Origin: Oscillospiraceae bacterium
GTDB taxonomy: Bacteria > Bacillota_A > Clostridia > Oscillospirales > Oscillospiraceae
Direction: 5' to 3'
Length of the DNA: 15,429 nucleotides
Assembly (NCBI GenBank): GCA_017481325.1
Contig: JAFUPG010000058.1
Span: 1 to 15,429, forward strand
This document shows positions 6,826-15,429 of the stretch, in pieces. The position numbers and the translations under genes are program-made. The notes beneath the pieces are model-generated. The model did not search any database. It had not been told where the DNA came from and was given only the letters and a program-made list of their open reading frames with translations. Numbering within the stretch: position 1 is the first letter of the stretch; every line of letters begins with the position of its first letter.

Positions 6826-7595
6826 GCATTGAAGTTACCGGCCCGAAGATACTATGGGAGTTTTCCTTCTTCGGCCTCTTTGATGTGACCATTACGGAGA
6901 CGGTGCTGTCCTCCTGCGTGGTGATGATGATTTTGGTGATCGGCAGCATCCTGCTGGGTCGCAACCTGAAGAAGCGCCCCGGGAAAAAGCAGGTGCTTTT
7001 AGAGAAGGTAGTCACCATGCTCTACAATATGGTCAGAGACACCATGGGTGCGCACAATATTCGCTTTGCGCCCTATATCGGTGCGCTGTTCTGCTCCTCG
7101 CTTCTGGGTACACTGATCAGCATGACCGGTTTCTTCCGCTCTGCTACGGCGGATATCAGTACGACCATCGTCTGGGCGCTGATCACCTCTGTGCTGGTCT
7201 GGTTCTACAGCATCAAGAACCAGGGCTTCTTTGGTTGGCTCAAGGGCTTTACAGAGCCCATCGTGGTCATGACACCCATGAACATTGTCAGCGAAGTGGC
7301 GCAGCCGGTTTCCATGGCGTTCCGTCATTTTGGTAACGTGGCAGGCGGCAGTGTGTTGACCATGTTGATCTACAATGCCCTTGCCGGACTCAGCGCTATG
7401 GTCTTCGGATGGATTCCCAATGCCATCATCAGCGCTATTCCCATTTTACAGGTGGGTATTCCCGCCATTTTGTCCCTGTATTTTGACCTTTTCTCCGGTT
7501 TTATCCAGGCGCTGGTCTTCTCCATGCTTACCATGGTCTATGTAGGCGCTGCCTGTCCGCCCCCTGCGGAGAAATCCGGAGAAGCCAATTCGTAA
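6822..7595 (+). CDS. atpB: F1Fo ATP synthase subunit a
   Basis: A 257-residue multi-spanning stator subunit that forms the two ion half-channels against the c-ring. The essential arginine is R168 in the conserved FRHFGN segment (equivalent to E. coli aArg210), and the last helix carries the conserved glutamine (Q229, GFIQALVF). About five to six hydrophobic helices are visible. The start at 6822 overlaps the atpI stop (ATGA) and follows AAGGAGA (6806-6812) at 9 nt; the in-frame ATG at 6759 lies inside atpI and lacks support. Confidence 0.95.
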   Translation: MSIEVTGPKILWEFSFFGLFDVTITETVLSSCVVMMILVIGSILLGRNLKKRPGKKQVLLEKVVTMLYNMVRDTMGAHNIRFAPYIGALFCSSLLGTLISMTGFFRSATADISTTIVWALITSVLVWFYSIKNQGFFGWLKGFTEPIVVMTPMNIVSEVAQPVSMAFRHFGNVAGGSVLTMLIYNALAGLSAMVFGWIPNAIISAIPILQVGIPAILSLYFDLFSGFIQALVFSMLTMVYVGAACPPPAEKSGEANS

Positions 7596-7632
7596 TCCAT
7601 TTGCATATGCAATAATTATAGGAGGAAATATT

Positions 7633-7869
7633 ATGGAAAATGCAATCATTGAAGCTGCAAAGGTTTTAGGTGCCGGTCTGTGTATGGGTATCGGAGCCAT
7701 TGGCCCTGCAGTGGGCGAAGGTACTGCCGTTGGTAAGGCTCTGGAAGGCATGGCACGTCAGCCTGAGGTTTCCGGCACTCTGCGTACCAACATGATCCTG
7801 GGCTGCGCCATTACGGAGACCACCGGTATCTACTCCCTGGTCATTGCCCTGCTGATCCTCTTTATGTAA
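7633..7869 (+). CDS. atpE: F1Fo ATP synthase subunit c, two-carboxylate (Na+-type) ion site
   Basis: A 78-residue helical hairpin that oligomerises into the membrane rotor ring. The loop ARQPE (41-45) is the conserved F1-contacting segment. The ion-binding carboxylate is E62 in ITETTGIYS, and a second glutamate, E29 (AVGEGTAVGK), takes the place of the Gln of Ilyobacter-type Na+ rings. Aligned to that family these are E32, E65, T66, T67 and Y70, the two-carboxylate motif described for the Fusobacterium nucleatum Na+ ring. Na+ coupling is thus likely but inferred. The start has a strong GGAGG (7621-7625), 7 nt away, fitting the high copy number needed. Confidence 0.95.
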   Translation: MENAIIEAAKVLGAGLCMGIGAIGPAVGEGTAVGKALEGMARQPEVSGTLRTNMILGCAITETTGIYSLVIALLILFM

Positions 7870-7900
7870 TGAAATCTCTTTCTGAAAGGGGAGAAGAGGC

Positions 7901-8419
7901 TTGATTTTCTTAGCAAAAACGGAGCCTTTTATCAGTCTGAATATCTGGACAGCGATTTTTACCCTTATTAATCTGCTGATCGTCTTTTTCATTATGAAGA
8001 AGTATCTTTTCAAGCCTGTGAAAAAGATGATCGACGATCGGCAGCAGGAGATCGACGACCAGTATGCCGATGCTGACCGCTCCAAGAAGGAAGCCGCTGC
8101 CCTGAAGGAGCAGTACGAGACCCGTCTGGCCGAGGCCAATGCCGAGAGCGACGAGATCCTCAAGGCCGCTTATCGCAAGTCCCAGCTCCGTGACGAGGAG
8201 ATGCTGAGGGAAGCCCAGGAAAAGGCGTCCCAGACCCTCCGCCGTGCCGCAGAGCAGGTGGCTCTGGAGAAGAAGCGTGCCATGAACGAGATCAAGGACG
8301 AGGTCTCCGACATGGCGGTGGATATCGCCGCTGCGGTGCTGGCCCGGGATATCAAGGCCGAGGAGCACAAGCAGCTCATCGACTCCTTCATCGACAATTT
8401 TGGTGAGAGCCATGATTGA
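7901..8419 (+). CDS. atpF: F1Fo ATP synthase subunit b
   Basis: A 172-residue stator stalk protein: one N-terminal membrane helix (about 13-33), then a long charged, Ala/Glu/Lys-rich coiled coil to the C-terminus, as in typical b subunits (~155-175 residues). The best start is TTG at 7901, with AAAGGGGAG (7885-7893) 7 nt upstream; no ATG lies before the membrane helix. The end overlaps atpH by 8 nt. Confidence 0.93.
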   Translation: MIFLAKTEPFISLNIWTAIFTLINLLIVFFIMKKYLFKPVKKMIDDRQQEIDDQYADADRSKKEAAALKEQYETRLAEANAESDEILKAAYRKSQLRDEEMLREAQEKASQTLRRAAEQVALEKKRAMNEIKDEVSDMAVDIAAAVLARDIKAEEHKQLIDSFIDNFGESHD

Positions 8420-8945
8420 GGCGGCAGAATACGGCAAGGCGCTGCTGGAGCTTGCCTTGCAGGAACAGAAGGATGAAAAAATCAAGGAAGAACTGGCGGT
8501 GGTCTGCGCCGCCGTGGAGCAGGAACGGGGCTATGTGACTCTGCTGGACACACCGGCAGTGCCTATTGAGGAAAAACTGACCTTAGTAAAGGGCGCTTTT
8601 TCCAAGGCAGACCCCTTGCTGCTGAACTTCCTGTGCCTTTTGTGCGAAAAACGGGCATTTTATGCCCTCCCTGCCTGCGCAGCTGCCTATGACAAGCACT
8701 ATGACGAAGCCCACGACATTCTCCGTGCCACCGCTTTCACGGCGGTGAAAATGGACGGGCGTCAGTGCGCCGCTCTGCAGAAAAAGCTGGCGCTGCTCAC
8801 AGGCAAGCAGGTCATTCTGAAAAACGAGCTGGGCCCCGGCCTCATCGGCGGCATCACCCTGCGCTACGGCGGCACACAGCTCACAGACAGCATCCGTTCC
8901 AGACTGGACAAGCTGCACCGCAGCCTGTCCGATACGATCATATAA
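8412..8945 (+). CDS. atpH: F1Fo ATP synthase subunit delta
   Basis: A 177-residue protein placed between b and alpha as usual. It links the b stalk to the top of F1. The N-terminal helical bundle ([13 protein letters not shown]), the middle [12 protein letters not shown] segment and the C-terminal motif [14 protein letters not shown] followed by [10 protein letters not shown] are typical of delta (OSCP). ATG 8412 is preferred, with GGTGAG at 8402-8407; an alternative in-frame TTG at 8400 would add four residues. Confidence 0.93.
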   Translation: MIEAAEYGKALLELALQEQKDEKIKEELAVVCAAVEQERGYVTLLDTPAVPIEEKLTLVKGAFSKADPLLLNFLCLLCEKRAFYALPACAAAYDKHYDEAHDILRATAFTAVKMDGRQCAALQKKLALLTGKQVILKNELGPGLIGGITLRYGGTQLTDSIRSRLDKLHRSLSDTII

Positions 8946-8958
8946 GGTTGGTGAGACC

Positions 8959-10473
<1,515 letters not shown>

Positions 10474-10476
10474 GCC

Positions 10477-11322
10477 ATGGGAGCTTCCATGAAGCAGATC
10501 AAAACACGGATCAAGAGCGTGGAGTCCACCCGTCAGATCACCAAGGCCATGGAGCTGGTAGCCACCTCCAAGCTCCGTAAGGCCAAGCTCCGTGCGGAAA
10601 ATACCCGACCCTATCACAAGGTGCTCCTGGAGGCCATTTCCGCCATTCAGGCCGGTGCTGCGGAGTGTCCCACGGTTTTCGCTCAGAGCCGTGAGGTCAA
10701 AAAGACCTGCTATGTGGTCATTGCCGGCGACCGTGGTCTTGCCGGCGGCTACAATGCCAACCTCTTCCGCATGGTAGCCCGTATGAGCGAGGGGCAGGAA
10801 GTCTGCATCCTCCCCATCGGCAAGAAGGCCACGGAGCATTTCCGCCGCCGTGGCAGCGAGATCCTCAGCAGCAGCTTCGAGGTCACCGGTGCTCTGGGCA
10901 TGGGAGACTGCCGCCAGATCGGCCAGCTCCTCTGCGACGGCTTTGCACGGGGAGACTTTGACCGGGTGGAGATCGTCTATACGGAGTTTTGCTCCATGCT
11001 CTCCCAGGTGCCTGCCAGCCTGACCCTCCTGCCCATTACCCTGGAGCAGGGCGATACCAAACGCTATTCCGGCGCAATGATCGAGGGTGATCCCGAGGAG
11101 CTGGTGGCGAGGATTGTACCGCTGTATGTCTCCGGCATCCTCTATACCACCCTCTGTGAGGCCGCTGCCTCGGAGCACGGAGCACGGCGCACCGCCATGA
11201 ATTCCGCCAACAAAAATGCCGGGGAGATCATCGATACCCTGGTTCTGAAGTACAACCGCGCCCGTCAGGCGGCCATTACCCAGGAGATCACCGAGATCGT
11301 CTCCGGCGCAGAAGCGCTGTAG
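10477..11322 (+). CDS. atpG: F1Fo ATP synthase subunit gamma
   Basis: A 281-residue central rotor shaft. The N-terminal helix (MKQIKTRIKSVESTRQITKAMELVA) and C-terminal helix (RRTAMNSANKNAGEIIDTL) are the conserved coiled-coil halves that turn inside the alpha3beta3 ring; the middle is the Rossmann-like part with VIAGDRGLAGGYNAN. The ATG at 10477 follows AAGGAG (10465-10470) at 6 nt; an in-frame ATG at 10489 would remove four residues and is less well spaced. Confidence 0.96.
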   Translation: MGASMKQIKTRIKSVESTRQITKAMELVATSKLRKAKLRAENTRPYHKVLLEAISAIQAGAAECPTVFAQSREVKKTCYVVIAGDRGLAGGYNANLFRMVARMSEGQEVCILPIGKKATEHFRRRGSEILSSSFEVTGALGMGDCRQIGQLLCDGFARGDFDRVEIVYTEFCSMLSQVPASLTLLPITLEQGDTKRYSGAMIEGDPEELVARIVPLYVSGILYTTLCEAAASEHGARRTAMNSANKNAGEIIDTLVLKYNRARQAAITQEITEIVSGAEAL

Positions 11323-13145
<1,823 letters not shown>

Positions 13146-13151
13146 GCAAGA

Positions 13152-13182
13152 AAAGAAGCTGCCAAAAAACGGCAGCTTCTTT
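13152..13182. terminator. strong bidirectional terminator after atpC
   Basis: A perfect 12-bp stem, AAAGAAGCTGCC (13152-13163) with GGCAGCTTCTTT (13171-13182), closes an AAAAAAC loop. T-rich sequence follows on the + strand (CGTTTATGTCTTCTTTTT), and TTCTTGCTTATTT follows on the - strand. It ends the atp operon and also lies 3 nt past the stop of the convergent membrane-protein gene. Confidence 0.88.
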
Positions 13183-13185
13183 CGT

Positions 13186-14331
13186 TTATGTCTTCTTTTT
13201 GCGGAAAATCAGCAGGATTACCACCACAGCAGCAAGACAAACCACCAAAATCAGCAAGATCGGCACCAAGTATTCTGAAAACAGAGAGGTTTCCGCCTCT
13301 TCTGCCCGACTTCGGCTTTCTTCCTCGTCTTCCTCGGGAGGGATCATGCTGTGGGGATCTTTCCCGGTGAGACCCAGCCGATCTGCCAAACTGCCCTTTT
13401 CCTGAGTGCCTTCCTCCTGAGAAGCTCCTTCGCTACTCTCCGGGACAGTGCTGTCCTCCGAGGGCTGAGGCGCTTCGGTGGTCGGTGCCTCTGTTGAAGC
13501 TTGGGTGCTCTCCGGAGGAGCGGTGGTAGCTACGGTGGTTTCCGGCGGCTCTGTGGTAGCTTCGGTGCTCTCCGGTGCCTCTGTGGGCAGCGCAGAGATG
13601 TCAGCGGGAAGGTTGGGATTCTGATAGGGGAACTCTACATCGGTCTCGTACAGACGGTAATATTCCAATTCAAACTCATAGGCGTAGAAGGTGCTTGCAT
13701 CGGTGGGACCCCAGTAATAGAACTGGGCAAAGCCGGAAGCAAGCACTTCACCGTGGTTTTCGGGGAGATTGTAGTAGGAGGTTCCGTAACGGTTTGTAAA
13801 GCTGCTGTCAGTGCAGTGATAGATCGTAAAAGTCACGGTGTAGAGATTCTCGGAGTCGGCGAAGCAGTCCATGACGCTGGCATAAATGCTGATGGGAGCG
13901 CCAAAGTTTTCCGCAGTGACCCAGACATAGCCGTCGTGATAACCGGGATGCTCCTTGGCGGAGACCTTTCTGCCGAAGAGGTCATTCAGCCGCTTCTCAA
14001 ATTTCTCCTCGGATATGGCCATGTAGCGTGTGCCGTCCGGGGCGGTGTAGGAAAAAACATCCTCCGGATAGACGCCCGGATTCAGTTCGAAATGCTTTAA
14101 AACACCCGCAATGCAGACGTCGTCCGGGCTTTTTCCTGCCCAGGCATCTCTGCCCATCTCCGCATAATTGCTGATAAATACGTTCAACGCATAGCAAGCG
14201 CCGTCCTCCTTGGGAGAGGCAACCAGAGCGTGGTTGTAATTTTCCGGAGGAATCCAGGCGTCCGCACCGACCGAGGGACACAGGGCAGCAAGGAGCGCAA
14301 GCAGCAGAGCCACAGCTACGATTTTTTTCAT
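13186..14331 (-). CDS. predicted type I membrane protein with Thr/Pro/Glu-rich stalk, function unknown
   Basis: A 381-residue protein I do not recognise. It has a signal peptide (1-23, KK then a Leu/Ala core, likely cut after VGA); an extracellular domain (~24-245) rich in Tyr, Phe and acidic residues with four cysteines (46, 73, 156, 173) that could form two disulfides; a low-complexity stalk (~248-300) of repeated TEAPEST, TEPPETT and TAPPEST-like units; an acidic stretch (~332-348); and one membrane helix (~355-376) ending RKKKT. The layout implies surface display with a short cytoplasmic tail. The ATG has GGGAGG (14346-14341) 9 nt upstream and a good promoter. It is divergent from another exported unknown. 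Confidence 0.85.
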   Translation of the reverse strand: MKKIVAVALLLALLAALCPSVGADAWIPPENYNHALVASPKEDGACYALNVFISNYAEMGRDAWAGKSPDDVCIAGVLKHFELNPGVYPEDVFSYTAPDGTRYMAISEEKFEKRLNDLFGRKVSAKEHPGYHDGYVWVTAENFGAPISIYASVMDCFADSENLYTVTFTIYHCTDSSFTNRYGTSYYNLPENHGEVLASGFAQFYYWGPTDASTFYAYEFELEYYRLYETDVEFPYQNPNLPADISALPTEAPESTEATTEPPETTVATTAPPESTQASTEAPTTEAPQPSEDSTVPESSEGASQEEGTQEKGSLADRLGLTGKDPHSMIPPEEDEEESRSRAEEAETSLFSEYLVPILLILVVCLAAVVVILLIFRKKKT

Positions 14332-14366
14332 GGGACAAAACCTCCCGAATTGAAGTTATCACCGTC

Positions 14367-14395
14367 ATTTTAGCATGATTCGGAAAATTTGACAA
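14367..14395 (-). promoter_or_regulatory. promoter of the stalked membrane protein gene
   Basis: On the - strand TTGTCA (14395-14390), a 17-nt spacer and TAAAAT (14372-14367) precede the 14331 start. The transcript would start near 14360 and have a leader of about 30 nt. The 14396-14528 gap between the two divergent promoters holds no gene I can see. Confidence 0.6.
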
Positions 14396-14528
14396 GGGGA
14401 AATGCCTGATTCTCCCTTTTTCTTTCGCCGGAGCGGGGCTAATAAAGAAAAATGACCGTGCGGCGGCGGTTTTTATGTTTCAAGAACGTGTATCTGCAGC
14501 AGTATTTCTGAAATTCATTAAATATTTA

Positions 14529-14557
14529 TTGACAAACGATAAATTATCTGGTATCAT
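14529..14557 (+). promoter_or_regulatory. promoter of the small exported protein gene
   Basis: TTGACA (14529-14534), 17-nt spacer, TATCAT (14552-14557). The predicted start near 14564 leaves ~25 nt to the ATG at 14590. The AT-rich stretch just upstream (14510-14530) resembles an UP element. Confidence 0.75.
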
Positions 14558-14589
14558 CCAAGTAGCTTACAAGATCGGAGGTACTTGCA

Positions 14590-15081
14590 ATGGAGTTATT
14601 TTCTATTAGATCCAAGAGGCTTGTTGTTATGGTTTGCCTGCTTGTGTTTGTGCTGTCTTTTGCTTCCTGCGTGGTGGCGGAGGACAAAGTGGTCGCTTCT
14701 TTGGGAAAGTACGAGAAACGGGAATACTTCACCTCGGGGGGCTTTCAGGACTATACGGATTATGCCAAGTATTATTACAGCTCCGCCGAGATTGTGGAGA
14801 ATCCGTATTTGACGAAAATTCAGGAAAGCGATCTTGCCACCATAGAAGAGTATTTGGATGATTTTGAGCAGTGGATCGAGCTCATCCGGCAGAGCGGGGA
14901 GGGCAGTGAAGTAGTTAACGGTTATGATTTCCGCCGGGCATGGATCGACACGGATGATTATTACTACATTGACGCCGAAGAACACACCTGGAGCGATGGC
15001 TATACTTCCCTTGTAAGCTACGATGTATATTTCTTTAACTCACAGACCCGGGTGCTCTATTATTTCCATAACAATATATAG
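14590..15081 (+). CDS. small predicted exported protein or lipoprotein, function unknown
   Basis: A 163-residue protein with no family I recognise. A positively charged start (RSKR) and hydrophobic core (11-26) form an export signal. Cys27 in LSFASC resembles a lipobox but has Phe at -3, so a lipoprotein is possible rather than certain; cleavage after VVA30 is the alternative. The mature part is small, acidic and very rich in Tyr, Asp and Glu (DYTDYAKYYYSS, TDDYYYID), ending YYFHNNI. Start support is GGAGG (14577-14581), 8 nt upstream. It is monocistronic, with its own promoter and terminator, divergent from the stalked membrane protein. A shared extracellular role is only a guess. Confidence 0.75.
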   Translation: MELFSIRSKRLVVMVCLLVFVLSFASCVVAEDKVVASLGKYEKREYFTSGGFQDYTDYAKYYYSSAEIVENPYLTKIQESDLATIEEYLDDFEQWIELIRQSGEGSEVVNGYDFRRAWIDTDDYYYIDAEEHTWSDGYTSLVSYDVYFFNSQTRVLYYFHNNI

Positions 15082-15135
15082 CCTTGCAGAATTGGAGATG
15101 ACCTGCTGTAAAGCTCCAATGGTGAAGCAGATGAA

Positions 15136-15170
15136 AAAACCGACCTATGATAAAACCATAGGCCGGTTTT
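15136..15170 (+). terminator. intrinsic terminator downstream of the small exported protein
   Basis: The stem AAAACCG (15136-15142) plus CCTATG (15144-15149) pairs with CATAGG (15157-15162) plus CGGTTTT (15164-15170), with one A-C mismatch and a 7-nt loop; the T-run is the 3' arm. An additional 7-bp inverted repeat, ATTGGAG (15091-15097) with CTCCAAT (15114-15120), lies between it and the stop codon. Confidence 0.75.
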
Positions 15171-15216
15171 ACTGTTAGTGCAAAGGCTGAAAACGGGAAT
15201 TTGTCGGGCTGTTTTG

Positions 15217-15267
15217 AAGCTAATAACTAAGGGCTAAGGGCTAAAAACTGAGGTGTGCCTCCGGCAC
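15217..15267. repeat. period-7 repeat followed by a GC-rich hairpin
   Basis: Five tandem heptamers of form NNNCTRA run from 15217 to 15251 (AAGCTAA, TAACTAA, GGGCTAA, GGGCTAA, AAACTGA), followed at 15255-15267 by the hairpin GTGCC-TCC-GGCAC. This is typical in style of short dispersed intergenic repeats in Oscillospirales genomes, but only one copy is in view, so dispersal is an inference. Confidence 0.55.
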
Positions 15268-15341
15268 GGATTTGGAATATTTCGTCCATCAAACAGAAAT
15301 TTAGGCTATCGGCTTTAAGCAGCTGACCACAAAATATGGTG

Positions 15342-15429
15342 TTATTGTGCGATGGCAATTAAAAGGCGGTCGAAGATTGCACCGCCAAAAGAGCGGCGGT
15401 TGAAGCGGTAGCAATACTCGCTCAGATAC
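15342..15429 (-). CDS. IS1595/ISXO2-like transposase, C-terminal end only (gene continues past the window)
   Basis: Reading the - strand from 15428, 28 codons end in TAA at 15344-15342. The peptide contains YLSEYCYRFNRR and IFDRLL. A YRFNRR...FDRLL C-terminus is characteristic of the DDE transposases of the IS1595 family (ISXO2-like, PF12762). The gene start and catalytic residues lie outside the window, so I cannot say whether the element is intact. The sequence from 15171 to 15341 beyond its stop should include the end of the insertion sequence, but I could not define a terminal inverted repeat without the other end. Confidence 0.65.
   Translation of the reverse strand, partial: YLSEYCYRFNRRSFGGAIFDRLLIAIAQ

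Noticed and set aside
15217..15251. Short tandem repeats as a CRISPR array
   Set aside because: The units are 7 nt, directly adjacent and without spacers; no cas gene is nearby.

Overview
The window looks like chromosome from an anaerobic Clostridia lineage, most likely Oscillospirales/Oscillospiraceae. This rests on fairly GC-rich coding DNA, consensus sigma-A promoters, strong GGAGG-type ribosome binding sites, an F-type ATP synthase with an apparent sodium-type c subunit, and gut-Clostridia style intergenic repeats. The genus cannot be fixed from sequence alone.

Layout. (1) 168-1092, + strand: a single gene with its own promoter encodes a Nudix hydrolase fused to an AAC(6')-like acetyltransferase; a bidirectional hairpin terminator closes it. 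(2) 6055 back to 1130, - strand: a consensus promoter, a structured ~165-nt leader, then metY, metA and copA with gaps of only 21 and 13 nt. MetA carries Glu111, the acetyl-CoA signature, so it should make O-acetylhomoserine, which MetY sulfhydrylates; a CPx copper-exporting ATPase follows in the same apparent transcript. (3) 6105-13182, + strand: a divergent promoter drives atpZ-like, atpI, atpB, atpE, atpF, atpH, atpA, atpG, atpD and atpC, the complete set of F1Fo subunits, tightly packed with several ATGA overlaps and ended by a strong hairpin. (4) 14395 back to 13186, - strand: a type I membrane protein with a Thr/Pro/Glu-rich stalk, of unknown function. (5) 14529-15170, + strand: a divergently transcribed small exported protein of unknown function with its own promoter and terminator. 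(6) 15171-15429: a period-7 repeat, a hairpin, and the C-terminal 28 codons of an IS1595/ISXO2-like transposase running off the right edge.

How it works together. The centre is housekeeping: the divergent 5856-6179 region drives methionine/sulfur assimilation one way and energy conservation the other. The c subunit has two glutamates at its ion site (E29 and E62, aligning with E32/E65 of the two-carboxylate Fusobacterium-type rotor), which points to Na+ coupling. The least explained elements are the metY leader, which lacks any recognisable S-box or T-box yet holds two hairpins and a possible leader peptide; the Nudix-AAC(6') fusion; and the placing of copA behind methionine genes. I found no CRISPR array, tRNA, rRNA, phage module or obvious defence system.
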